Assembly (NCBI GenBank): GCA_023389095.1
Contig: JAEWFB010000615.1
Span: forward strand, 1 to 13,431
Origin: Actinomycetes bacterium
Lineage (GTDB): Bacteria; Actinomycetota; Actinomycetes; Actinomycetales; Dermatophilaceae
Reading direction: 5' to 3'
DNA length: 13,431 bases
Position numbers and translations under genes: made by a program. The notes beneath the pieces were generated by a model. It had not been told where the DNA came from, did no database searches, and was given only the letters and a program-made list of their open reading frames with translations. How positions within the stretch are numbered: position 1 is the stretch's first letter; every line of letters begins with the position of its first letter. Shown piece by piece: positions 1-6,884 of this stretch.

Positions 1-1049
1 ACGGCGGGCTCGTCCATGATCCCGTTGTCGACGCCCTTGAGCCAGTACTCGTACCAGCGGAACATCGTGTCGTGCTCCTCGACCCAGGGGCGCGACTGCA
101 TGGGCGGGTAGGACCCGATGTCGAGGCGCTTCGGGCCACTGAGCTGCTCGAACAGCTCGATGTGCCCGTCGACGGTCCAGCCACGGCCCTGGTCGATCTG
201 CAGGTAGACGGGGATGTCGATGTTCCGCGCGAGGTTGACCGGGTTGCGCTCCTCGTACCAGTCGCCGTCGAGCTCGTTGAGGACGATGTCGAACCACACC
301 TCGTGGTTGGTCGGGTAGCGGAGCAGGTGCACGAGGTTGGGCCACGCCGCGATGTCGGGGTCCTCGAGGCGCTTGGCGACCCGCGCCTCGACCTCCTCGG
401 CCGAGTACGTCTCGAGCATCCGCGACCTCACGCGGTCGGTGAAGGCCCAGCCGGAGTCGCCGCCGCGGCCCTCACGCGCGGCGCGGGGCATGAACCACAT
501 GACGCCGCCGTGGTAGGTCGTCTCGTAGAAGTCGTAGTGGCCGCCACTGACGAAGATCGCCTTGAGGCTCGGGGGGCGCTCGGCCGCCGCGAACACCTGC
601 ATCGAGCCGAAGTAGGAGATGCCGATCATCCCGACGTTGCCGTCGCACCACGGCTGCGCCGCGACCCACTCGATGACGTCGTGCGCGTCCTGCCCGAGCG
701 AGACGCCCCCCGCGTTGTAGTTGCCGATGTGCTCGCCCTCCGAGGCGCCGGAGCCGCGCAAATCACCGATGACGTGGACGTAGTCCTCGGCGACGACGCG
801 GGCGATGTCGCCCGCCTCGATGCAGCCGTCCCACATGGGGGAGGGCCGGCGCTGCGGGGGCGTCGTCAGCGCGAGCGCCTGCAGCTCCTTGCCGTAGGGA
901 CTGAGGGCCACGAGCGCGGGCCGGGGTCGGTCGTCGACGCCGTGATAGGCATCGGCAGCCAGGGTGACGCCGTCGCGCATCGGGACGGCGAGGTCCTTGC
1001 GGACCGCGATCTTCTGCGTGCCGGCGGTGATGGTCTGGACGTCAGCCAT
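1..1049 (-). CDS. CocE/NonD-family serine hydrolase (3' end beyond the window)
   Basis: The first 349 residues are present and the frame runs off the left edge without a stop. The family (peptidase S15 / cocaine-esterase-like) hydrolyses esters or amides. Landmarks: MRDGVTLAADAY at 24-35, a strand ending DLRGSGASEGE at 96-106, and the nucleophile elbow GISYFG with Ser145. IPVYLQID at 279-286 resembles the region that leads to the family's catalytic Asp. The block EEHDTMFRWYEYWLKG (324-339), followed by DNGIMDEP, is typical of a CocE/NonD branch. Where cocaine esterase has GPWxH with the catalytic His, this protein has IGSYPP (311-316), so the triad His is not obvious. The ATG follows GGAG with a 10-base spacer, 20 bases after the metallo-hydrolase stop; it is the last visible gene of the minus-strand operon. 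The family call is secure and the substrate is unknown. Confidence 0.9.
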   Translation of the reverse strand, partial: MADVQTITAGTQKIAVRKDLAVPMRDGVTLAADAYHGVDDRPRPALVALSPYGKELQALALTTPPQRRPSPMWDGCIEAGDIARVVAEDYVHVIGDLRGSGASEGEHIGNYNAGGVSLGQDAHDVIEWVAAQPWCDGNVGMIGISYFGSMQVFAAAERPPSLKAIFVSGGHYDFYETTYHGGVMWFMPRAAREGRGGDSGWAFTDRVRSRMLETYSAEEVEARVAKRLEDPDIAAWPNLVHLLRYPTNHEVWFDIVLNELDGDWYEERNPVNLARNIDIPVYLQIDQGRGWTVDGHIELFEQLSGPKRLDIGSYPPMQSRPWVEEHDTMFRWYEYWLKGVDNGIMDEPA

Positions 1050-1069
1050 GGTGGACGGGCTCCGTTCGT

Positions 1070-2014
1070 TCACGACGTCTGGTCGGCGTCAGGGTGGTGG
1101 GTGCGATAGCCGTGCATCGAGGTGAAGAACGGCGAGGGCTCGAGGGTGGGGTCGCCGGAGTAGCCGAGCGCATCGGCCACGGGAGCGAAAGGCGAGTAGG
1201 GAGAGTCGGACGCGTGCAGGCCCGCGCAGAGGCAGTCGCGCGCGGCCCTGGCGACGCGCGCCTCGACGTCGAGGCTCTCGTCGAGCGCGGCCCGCGCCTG
1301 GTCGGCGTCGAGCTCGACGCCGTAGGGCGTGCCGTCGGTCGTCCGGTAGGGGTGCCCGAGGTACAGGTGGTTCGGGCGGATCTCGTCGCGCAGGCGGACG
1401 AGGCTCGCGCGGTAGGCGTCGGGGTCGACGAAGCCGGGGAAGCCGTTCGCGGCGCCATGCACCTGCACCGCGTCGCCGACGAACACGTCGTCCTGGCCGT
1501 CGAGCACGTAGGCGACCGACCCGGGGGTGTGCCCGGGCACGTGGTGGACCGACACCGTGACCTCGCCGCCGAGGGACAGCGTCTCGCCGCCGCGCACGAG
1601 GACGGCCGGCTCCAGCTCACCGGAGATCGCGGCACGTCCGGCGGCGGCGACCCCGGCAGCACCCTCGGGGTCGGGGAGGTACTGACCTCGCGCGGCGGCG
1701 TACTCGTCGACGTGCGCGGCGCGCGAACGCAGCATCGGCGCGTCGGCCTCGTGGATGACGACCTTGGCCCGGCGCCCCGTCAGCTCCCACAGCGCGTGGG
1801 CACCCCCGACATGGTCGATGTGCCCGTGGGTCAACAGGATCCACCGCACATCCTCGATGCGCCGACCGATGGCCTCGAGCGCCGGCGCCATGCCCTCGGC
1901 GGGGGAGGAGGCGATGCCCGTGTCGACGATCGCCGGCTCGGGCGCGTCGACGAAGAAGCTGTAGAGGTGGAAGCGACCCCACGGGGACGCGAGCGGGTGG
2001 ACGGCGACGCTCAC
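1070..2014 (-). CDS. Metallo-beta-lactamase-fold hydrolase
   Basis: This 314-residue protein has the metal-binding set of the metallo-beta-lactamase superfamily: THGHIDH at 62-68 (His63, His65, Asp67, His68), PGHTPGS with His162, VGDAV with Asp181, and LGHPY with His221. All ligands for a two-metal site are present, so it should be an active hydrolase. Members with this layout include lactonases, thioesterase-like and glyoxalase II-like enzymes. A tail of about 85 residues after His221 contains two close cysteines (CLC) and a His-rich end. I place the start at the GTG whose last bases overlap the stop of the preceding esterase gene (GTGA), because the conserved fold begins there. An ATG 63 bases upstream would add 21 unrelated residues inside the esterase gene. 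No strong ribosome binding site is seen, which fits translational coupling. The substrate is unknown; a lactone or ester made by the neighbouring oxygenases is an inference. Confidence 0.92.
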   Translation of the reverse strand: MSVAVHPLASPWGRFHLYSFFVDAPEPAIVDTGIASSPAEGMAPALEAIGRRIEDVRWILLTHGHIDHVGGAHALWELTGRRAKVVIHEADAPMLRSRAAHVDEYAAARGQYLPDPEGAAGVAAAGRAAISGELEPAVLVRGGETLSLGGEVTVSVHHVPGHTPGSVAYVLDGQDDVFVGDAVQVHGAANGFPGFVDPDAYRASLVRLRDEIRPNHLYLGHPYRTTDGTPYGVELDADQARAALDESLDVEARVARAARDCLCAGLHASDSPYSPFAPVADALGYSGDPTLEPSPFFTSMHGYRTHHPDADQTS

Positions 2015-2919
2015 CGGTCGACCCCGTCGAGGAAGGCCGCGGTCTCCACGAACACCTGGTGGTACTCCGGCAGCCACGAGAAGTGCTGGACGAAGCCGTG
2101 GCCCGCGCCGGCATACCTGCTCGTGGTGGCGGTGACGCCCGCCTCGCGGAGCCGCTCGGCATAGCGCTCACCCTCGTCACGCAGCGGGTCGTGCTCGCCG
2201 GTGACGACGAGGGCCGGGGGCAGCCACGTGAGGTCGGCCCGCTTGATCGGGGACACGAGCGGGTCGGCGGGGTCGGCGCCGGACTCGATGTAGAAGGCAT
2301 TGAACGGCTCGAGCCCTGCGGTCTCGAGCCCGTAGCCGACGGCGTTCTCGCGCAGCGACGGGTAACGGTCGACGTCGAAGTCGAGGTCGAGCGACGGGTA
2401 GTACAGGACCTGGTGGGTGATTCCCTCGAAGTCGTCGTCGTGGGCCATCGCGGCCACGGCGGCGACGAACGTGCCGCCGGAGCTGTCGCCGACGAGGGCG
2501 AGCGGCTCACCGGGTCGGTGTGCCCAGCGGACGACCGCGTACGCGTCCTCCAGGCCGGCGGGGAAGCGCGCCTCGGGCGCGCGGCGGTAGCCGACCGACA
2601 CGACGGTGCGGTCGGTCTCGGCGGCGAGCGACCGCGCGACGTGGTCGTGGGTCTCGAGGCTCCCGAGGAAGAACGCGCCACCGTGGAGGTACACGACGAC
2701 GCCGGGGCGCGGCTGCGTGGTCGCGGTGTAGACGCGGACCGGGACCTCACCTGCAGGCGCCGGCACGGAGCTGTCGGTGACGGCGTGCAGCGGCAGCCGC
2801 TCCGACACCGGGGGCACGTGCGACTCCTCGGCCGCGCGGAGCACGGCGGGGTCGAGGGGCCCGTCGGGGGGTGGAGGGAGCGTGGCGAGGACCTTCGCGA
2901 TCTCGGGGTGCAGGGCCAT
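2011..2919 (-). CDS. Alpha/beta hydrolase, HSL-type (esterase/lipase)
   Basis: The 302-residue product matches the hormone-sensitive-lipase branch of the alpha/beta hydrolases in length and motif order. The oxyanion-hole motif HGGAFFLGS starts at residue 79, the nucleophile elbow is GDSSGG with Ser146, the acid is Asp244 in GEHDPLRDEG, and the base is His274 in GAGHGF. The full catalytic triad is therefore present. HGGA replaces the commoner HGGG, a known variation. No signal peptide is seen, so it acts in the cytoplasm. It lies 3 bases after the FAD monooxygenase stop, and its stop overlaps the GTG of the metallo-hydrolase by 4 bases. The family hydrolyses short-chain or bulky carboxylic esters; the actual substrate cannot be read from the sequence. 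Confidence 0.94.
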   Translation of the reverse strand: MALHPEIAKVLATLPPPPDGPLDPAVLRAAEESHVPPVSERLPLHAVTDSSVPAPAGEVPVRVYTATTQPRPGVVVYLHGGAFFLGSLETHDHVARSLAAETDRTVVSVGYRRAPEARFPAGLEDAYAVVRWAHRPGEPLALVGDSSGGTFVAAVAAMAHDDDFEGITHQVLYYPSLDLDFDVDRYPSLRENAVGYGLETAGLEPFNAFYIESGADPADPLVSPIKRADLTWLPPALVVTGEHDPLRDEGERYAERLREAGVTATTSRYAGAGHGFVQHFSWLPEYHQVFVETAAFLDGVDR

Positions 2920-2922
2920 GGG

Positions 2923-4047
2923 TCAGCCCTGCACGGTGGCGGCGACCTGACCGGGCTTCTGCCCCGGGAAGACGTCGTCGAGCTCGTCCTCGGTCCAACC
3001 GTGGCGCGAGATGCGCTGCAGCTCGTCGGTGACCGGCTTGCGGGTGGCCTGGAAGCCGGCGAGCGCCTCGGGCACCGAGTCCGACGCGACGAGCACGTCC
3101 GCGAGGACGCCGGCGTCGAGGATCGCCGAGTTGGCGCCCTGGCCCTGGTGGTGGCACATCGCGTGGGCCGCGTCGCCGATGAGCACGACCGAGTCGGTGT
3201 GCCAGCGTTCGACGGGCTCGATGTCGTAGACGGCGCGGATGTTGACGGTCGCCAGGTCGAGGCGCTCGGTCATCCGGACGATCCGCTCGTCGAAGCCCTG
3301 GACCGTGGCGACGATGTCGTCCTTGGTCACGGCGGGGGCCCACGTGCCGTCGGCGTTCAGGGCCGTGACGTCGAAGGACACCTGGCGGCGGTGCAGCAGC
3401 GGCAGCAGGTACACCTTGGTGCCGCGACCGATGAACATGCGCAGGTCGCCGTCGTCGGCCATGCCGAACGTCTCGTCGATGTCGATGACCGCGCGATAGG
3501 CGTGCTCGCCGGCGAAGACCGGCTGCGCGTCGGTGAAGAGCCGCTCGCGGACGACCGACCTGATGCCGTCGGCGCCGATGACGAGGTCGGCGGTGGCGAC
3601 CTCGCCGTTGGCGAAGCCGAGCGTGGTCGAGTCGCCGTGGTCGGTGACGGTCTCGAGCCGGTGCCCCAGCCGGACCATGCCCTCGGGGAGGGAGCCGACG
3701 AGGGCCTCGATGAAGTCGCCGCGGTGGATGAGGTGGGTGGTCTCGCCGTACGCGGCCTTCTCGGGCCACTCCTCTCGGGCGATGCGGTGGTCGTCGGCGG
3801 TGAGGATCTCGAAGCCGTCGCTGGGCGAGCTGACGGCCTTGATGGCGGCGCCGATGCCCCATCGCTCGAACTGCGCCATCGACGAGGGGCGCAGGCCGAT
3901 GCCGGCGCCGACCTCGCGGATCTGCGAGGCCTGCTCGTAGACGGTGACAGAGGCACCCGCCTCGGACAGGGCGCGGGCGGCGGCCGCGCCGGCGTAGCCC
4001 GCACCGACGACGGCGACGCGGAGGTTCTTCAGGTCTTCGGTGTTCAT
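2923..4047 (-). CDS. Class A FAD-dependent monooxygenase (salicylate hydroxylase-like)
   Basis: This 374-residue flavoprotein has the three FAD/NAD(P)H motifs of the PF01494-type monooxygenases: the dinucleotide fold VVGAGYAG (13-20) followed by VYEQ with Glu38, the DG motif GADGIRS (158-164), and the GD motif beginning GDAAHAM at 291 and running into HHQGQGAN. Known relatives use NAD(P)H and O2 to hydroxylate electron-rich rings, for example salicylate or 6-hydroxynicotinate. It lacks Baeyer-Villiger monooxygenase signatures. In the GD motif the usual proline region is Cys298-His299-His300, which may shape the active site. I chose the ATG at 4047 because GAGGA lies just upstream and the FAD fold begins at residue 11; an upstream in-frame start would add 52 residues overlapping the previous gene. 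It sits 13 bases after the intact phosphotriesterase-family gene. It likely supplies one oxygenation step of the pathway. Confidence 0.93.
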   Translation of the reverse strand: MNTEDLKNLRVAVVGAGYAGAAAARALSEAGASVTVYEQASQIREVGAGIGLRPSSMAQFERWGIGAAIKAVSSPSDGFEILTADDHRIAREEWPEKAAYGETTHLIHRGDFIEALVGSLPEGMVRLGHRLETVTDHGDSTTLGFANGEVATADLVIGADGIRSVVRERLFTDAQPVFAGEHAYRAVIDIDETFGMADDGDLRMFIGRGTKVYLLPLLHRRQVSFDVTALNADGTWAPAVTKDDIVATVQGFDERIVRMTERLDLATVNIRAVYDIEPVERWHTDSVVLIGDAAHAMCHHQGQGANSAILDAGVLADVLVASDSVPEALAGFQATRKPVTDELQRISRHGWTEDELDDVFPGQKPGQVAATVQG

Positions 4048-4060
4048 GGGGGTCCTCGGG

Positions 4061-5035
4061 TCAGCTCTGGAAGGTCTTGAGGGACAGGAAGTCGGCCGGG
4101 AGGTCGACGAAGATGCGGGTGATGGTGGCTTCGTCGACCCCCTCCTCGCGCAAGGCCGGGAGGAGCACCTCGAAGAGGTAGTTGACGGTGTGGCCCTTGA
4201 CACCGGGCCAGCCGAGCGGGCTGCAGTTGGCGTCGGCCGAGGCGAGCACGCTGTCGACGCGGCCGCCCTTGACGTAGCGCAGGAAGTGGTCGAGGCGCTC
4301 GCGGCGGGGGCGGCCCCAGAACGGCGGGTCGGGCAGCTCGAGGTCGTAGCCGAAGGTGTCGAAGCCGATGCGGCCGCCCTGGTCGGCGATCCACGTGTCG
4401 CGGACCTTGCCCTGGCTGACGCCGTCGTCGACGTGGCCGAAGAGCACCCGGTCCAGCGGCAGGCCCTCCTCGCGGAACACCTCGAGCGCCGGTTCGACGT
4501 CGACGGCCAGGTGGGTGAAGATCGGCACGCCCGTGGCGAGGGCGGCCCGGGCCGCGGCCCGGTAGATGCGCAGGTCGAGGGGCTTCATCCGGAAGCCACG
4601 GCTGACACCGACCTTGATGATGCCCGCGCGGGCACCGGTCGAGCCGATGCCGACGGTGATCTCGTGGACGAACTGCTCGGTGAGGTACTCGACGGAGGCG
4701 CGCTCGAAGAAGGCGAGCGCGGTGTCGCCGCCGACGAACCCGGTGGAGGCGACGATGTGCACGCCGGTCTTCTCCGAGAGCGATCGGTAGTAGCTGACGT
4801 CGCGTCCGTTGCAGATGCCGGTGGCGTCGACGAAGGTCGCGCCGCCCCACGGCTGGGTGTTCTCGTGGAAGGCGCGGAGCTTGGGGACGGTCTCCTCGTA
4901 GCGCTGCTCGGGCGCCTTCCACCACTGGGTGTCGAGCTCGGAGCCGGGCATGCCGTAGCCGATGTGCTCGTGGACCGCGACGAAGCCGAGCTCTTCGGCG
5001 GGGACGGGGCCGAGGACGGTGTTGACCCGGGACAT
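4061..5035 (-). CDS. Phosphotriesterase-family metallohydrolase, intact metal site
   Basis: This 324-residue protein belongs to the phosphotriesterase (PTE) branch of the amidohydrolase superfamily, which includes organophosphate hydrolases, lactonases and many uncharacterised enzymes. All six binuclear metal ligands are recognisable: His22 and His24 in VHEHI, the lysine that becomes carboxylated (Lys141 in IIKVG), His175 in FTHLA, His201 in FGHVDDG, and Asp268 in ASADAN. The N-terminal NTVLGPVP is a family hallmark. There is no signal peptide. The start has a strong ribosome binding site (AAGGAG, 7-base spacer) and lies 1 base after the stop of its degenerate paralogue. Lactonase or ester hydrolase activity is plausible from family and context, but the substrate is not determinable. 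The pairing with a paralogue lacking most ligands suggests the two may work together. Confidence 0.94.
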   Translation of the reverse strand: MSRVNTVLGPVPAEELGFVAVHEHIGYGMPGSELDTQWWKAPEQRYEETVPKLRAFHENTQPWGGATFVDATGICNGRDVSYYRSLSEKTGVHIVASTGFVGGDTALAFFERASVEYLTEQFVHEITVGIGSTGARAGIIKVGVSRGFRMKPLDLRIYRAAARAALATGVPIFTHLAVDVEPALEVFREEGLPLDRVLFGHVDDGVSQGKVRDTWIADQGGRIGFDTFGYDLELPDPPFWGRPRRERLDHFLRYVKGGRVDSVLASADANCSPLGWPGVKGHTVNYLFEVLLPALREEGVDEATITRIFVDLPADFLSLKTFQS

Positions 5036-5036
5036 G

Positions 5037-6029
5037 TCAGTGCTCCTTGACGGTGAGCAGGGCTCGCGGGTTGGCGACGAGGATGCGCTGGACGTCGTCG
5101 TCGCTCACCCCCTCGGCCTTCAGTGCGGGGACGAACGTGGTGAGCACGTGGCTGTAGGGAGTGTCGATGCCGTCGTGTCCGAAGGCGGCGCCGGTGGCGC
5201 TGCAGGACAGCAGGATCCGATCGGCGTGACCGGCGTCGACGAGCTCGGTGACGAGGGCCACGCGCTCCTTGTCCGTGATGTGGCTGCCTCCCTCGGAGCC
5301 GACGTGGTCGATGGCGACGTAGGCGCCGCGCTCGGCCACCGCGAGGTGGGCTCCGGCCTCCACGGCGTCGGTGCGGTCGAGGCCGCCGACGACGACGCGC
5401 TCGGCCGCGAGGCCCTCGTCGAGGACGACCTGCAGGTCGGCCACGGCGTCGGCGCCGAAGCGGATCGACGCGGGGACGCCCGTTGCCAGGCCGGCGCGTG
5501 CGGCGCCGCGCAAGAGGCTGTCGTCGGTGGCCGTCCTGCCGGTGCGGGTGGCCGTGGTGGCGACGATCCCGGCGGCGCCACGGCGCTCGACCCGGGGGAC
5601 GACCATGCCCTCGCTCACCTCACGGGTGAAGAGGTCGGCGAAGCGCTCGGCGGGCCACGGCGTCGGCGGGTTCGTCTGCGGCGTGAGGAAGTAGCCGCCG
5701 AGCAACTCCTCCGGGCCCTGGCCGGTCGAGGCCACGACGTGCACCCCCGTGGCGCGGGACAGGGCCTCGTAGAGGCGCAGGTCGCGGCCGTGGAACATGC
5801 CCGTGGCGTCGACGACGGTGCCACCGCCGGCGTCGCGGAAGTCGGTGAGCCGGCGTTCGAGCTGCTCGAAGACGGCGGCCCGGTCGATGGTGACGTCGTA
5901 GGCGTACTGGGCACCGGGGAGCACCGACAGGAGGCTCTCGTGGACCGACACGACGCCGAGGTCGTCGGCGGGGACCGGGCCGAGAACCGTGTTGGCGGTG
6001 GGGCGCGTGGCGGCGTTGCTCGCAGTCAT
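5037..6029 (-). CDS. Phosphotriesterase-like protein lacking metal ligands (probable pseudoenzyme)
   Basis: This 330-residue protein is a clear paralogue of the next gene: NTVLGPVPADDLG (13-25), VVDATGMFHGRD (72-83) and TGVHVVASTG (94-103) match it almost residue for residue. The metal site is gone. The paired His-x-His is HES (His30, Ser32), the carboxylated Lys position is Ala157, the two later His positions are Arg190 and Gly216, and the Asp position is Ser277. Only one of six ligands remains. The frame is undamaged and the fold-defining segments are kept, so it appears to be selected rather than decaying. A short insertion at about 111-130 (proline-rich, TPQTNPPTPWP) is absent from the partner. 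The ATG is set by AAAGGA 5 bases upstream. It is the first gene of the operon, about 35 bases from the predicted transcription start. Roles such as regulatory or structural partner, or a metal-free activity, are inference. Confidence 0.9.
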   Translation of the reverse strand: MTASNAATRPTANTVLGPVPADDLGVVSVHESLLSVLPGAQYAYDVTIDRAAVFEQLERRLTDFRDAGGGTVVDATGMFHGRDLRLYEALSRATGVHVVASTGQGPEELLGGYFLTPQTNPPTPWPAERFADLFTREVSEGMVVPRVERRGAAGIVATTATRTGRTATDDSLLRGAARAGLATGVPASIRFGADAVADLQVVLDEGLAAERVVVGGLDRTDAVEAGAHLAVAERGAYVAIDHVGSEGGSHITDKERVALVTELVDAGHADRILLSCSATGAAFGHDGIDTPYSHVLTTFVPALKAEGVSDDDVQRILVANPRALLTVKEH

Positions 6030-6034
6030 CGGAG

Positions 6035-6040
6035 TCCTTT
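6035..6040 (-). promoter_or_regulatory. Ribosome binding site of the first minus-strand gene
   Basis: AAAGGA on the minus strand with a 5-base spacer to the ATG at 6029. It decides that start over an in-frame ATG 33 bases upstream, whose extra residues are arginine-rich and unrelated to the paralogue. Confidence 0.75.
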
Positions 6041-6070
6041 CGCTGCGGCAGCGGCGCCGCATGGCGTGTC

Positions 6071-6100
6071 ACGTTAACCGCTGACTTTACAGAGCGTCAA
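6071..6100 (-). promoter_or_regulatory. Predicted promoter of the minus-strand catabolic operon
   Basis: Read on the minus strand, TTGACG (6100-6095) is a good -35 box, followed by an 18-base spacer and TAACGT (6076-6071), which fits the actinobacterial -10 pattern TAnnnT. Transcription would begin near 6064, leaving a leader of about 35 bases before the first gene. The spacer contains GTCAGCGGTT (6085-6076), a motif shared with the P450 control region, which suggests repression by a protein bound between the two boxes. Confidence 0.65.
6075..6085. promoter_or_regulatory. Candidate regulator site, left half (TAACCGCTGAC)
   Basis: TAACCGCTGAC overlaps the spacer and the edge of the -10 box of the minus-strand promoter. 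It recurs as AACCGTTGAC at 6889-6898 (9 of 10 bases identical) before the P450 gene. A near-copy in inverted orientation lies at 6127-6137 (9 of 11 bases), with centres 52 bases apart, close to five helical turns. It is the best operator candidate for the adjacent TetR-family protein, but this is inferred from sequence only. Confidence 0.45.
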
Positions 6101-6112
6101 GAGAGTGATCGC

Positions 6113-6118
6113 TACGAT
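6113..6118 (+). promoter_or_regulatory. Predicted -10 box of the tetR-type gene
   Basis: TACGAT matches TAnnnT and ends six bases before the G of the GTG at 6125. This is the spacing expected if transcription starts on that G, giving a leaderless mRNA. No convincing -35 box is seen and no ribosome binding site precedes any of the three in-frame starts. Confidence 0.45.
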
Positions 6119-6124
6119 GTCTGG

Positions 6125-6730
6125 GTGTACGCGGTTATGCTGCGTGCCATGTCGCTCCGGGCCGCCCAGAAGCAGATGACCTACGACCTGTTCCTCGAGA
6201 AGGCGCTCGAGCTCTTCGGTGAGAAGGGCTATGCCGCGACGACGGTCGACCACATCGCACAGGCGGCCGGCTCCACGCGGACGACGTTCTACCTGCACTT
6301 CGCCGGCAAGGCCGAGGTCATGGCGGCGCTGCTCGAGAAGGTCGACCACATCCTCACCTCGGCCGACGACCCGTCACTGTCCGAGGTCGTGGAGTCTGGC
6401 TCGCGTGAGCTCGTCCATGCCTGGATCGACCTGAAGTTCTCGCAGTGGGACGAGATCAAGCCCTACCTCACGGCCTCGTTCCAGGCGACCCACGAACCGG
6501 CCGTCAACGAGCGCACCGAGAGCTGGTTCGAGCACGCGGTCGGCGAGATGGTCCGGGGTCTCGAGCGGGCCGGACGCTTCACCCCCGACGTCCGGCGGGT
6601 GCGCTGCGTGCTCGCCTTCGGCCAGCTCGAGTACCTCTCGCGGCGCTACTTCGCCACGGGCTGGCGCGCACCGCGCGAGGTGTACCTCGAGGAGCTCACC
6701 GACTCCTGGATGCACCTGCTCACCGACTGA
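6125..6730 (+). CDS. TetR-family transcriptional regulator
   Basis: The product is 201 residues from the GTG, or 193 from the ATG at 6149. The N-terminal DNA-binding domain is typical of TetR proteins: FLEKALELFGEKGYAATTVDHIAQAAGSTRTTFYLHFAGKAEVMAALLEKV, at about 23-73, contains the helix-turn-helix with the hallmark FYLHF-x-GK. The C-terminal half is a variable helical ligand-binding domain with several Trp residues. It is transcribed away from the minus-strand operon and toward the P450 operon, the usual position of a local repressor relieved by a pathway compound. The start is uncertain. The GTG at 6125 lies six bases after a -10-like TACGAT and could be leaderless, while ATGs at 6137 and 6149 also lack ribosome binding sites. 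Choosing 6149 would place the candidate operator copy at 6127-6137 upstream of the coding region. Confidence 0.93.
   Translation: MYAVMLRAMSLRAAQKQMTYDLFLEKALELFGEKGYAATTVDHIAQAAGSTRTTFYLHFAGKAEVMAALLEKVDHILTSADDPSLSEVVESGSRELVHAWIDLKFSQWDEIKPYLTASFQATHEPAVNERTESWFEHAVGEMVRGLERAGRFTPDVRRVRCVLAFGQLEYLSRRYFATGWRAPREVYLEELTDSWMHLLTD
6127..6137. promoter_or_regulatory. Candidate regulator site, right half (GTACGCGGTTA)
   Basis: GTACGCGGTTA matches the reverse complement of the site at 6075-6085 at 9 of 11 positions. It lies at or just after the predicted start of the tetR-type transcript, a position where a bound repressor would give autoregulation. Support is only pattern similarity. Confidence 0.3.
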
Positions 6731-6785
6731 CTCGAGCGGGCGTCGCTGTGCGACAGGCGTTCTGACGCTGTTCGCACGCCGTGCT

Positions 6786-6820
6786 CGCCGCCACGCTCCG
6801 GGTGGCGGCGCCCGGGCGCC
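6786..6820 (+). terminator. Hairpin region after the tetR-type gene, possible terminator
   Basis: CGCCGCCAC (6786-6794) and GTGGCGGCG (6802-6810) form a perfect 9-base-pair stem with a 7-base loop, 56 bases after the regulator stop. A second, overlapping perfect 14-base palindrome GGCGCCCGGGCGCC occupies 6807-6820. There is no U-tract, as is common for actinobacterial terminators. The two structures share bases and cannot both form fully at once. Confidence 0.5.
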
Positions 6821-6884
6821 ATGCCGGCCTGCCCGCTTGTCCCGAAATGCCCCGGCGTCGGGCGGCGTTCGCCGAGATTTTCTG

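Noticed and set aside
72..1109. 345-codon plus-strand frame opposite the CocE-type gene.
   Set aside because: The composition is that of an antisense shadow. The minus strand carries the serine hydrolase motifs, although that gene has no stop in the window.
2015..2077. Upstream ATG extension of the metallo-beta-lactamase-fold gene.
   Set aside because: The 21 extra residues are Gly/Arg/Pro-rich, lie inside the esterase gene and precede the conserved fold; the GTG in the GTGA overlap is the better start.
2059..4080. 673-codon open frame on the plus strand opposite the esterase and flavin monooxygenase genes.
   Set aside because: It has no recognisable motif, and the opposite strand carries complete catalytic and FAD-binding motifs in coupled genes.
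4048..4203. Extension of the flavin monooxygenase by 52 residues.
   Set aside because: The extension is Ser/Arg/Pro-rich and overlaps the upstream gene, while the ATG at 4047 has a ribosome binding site and sits ten residues before the FAD fold.
5037..6029. Reading the ligand-poor phosphotriesterase paralogue as a decaying pseudogene.
   Set aside because: There are no stops or frameshifts, it has a strong ribosome binding site and promoter position, and its non-catalytic motifs match the paralogue closely. A retained pseudoenzyme fits better.
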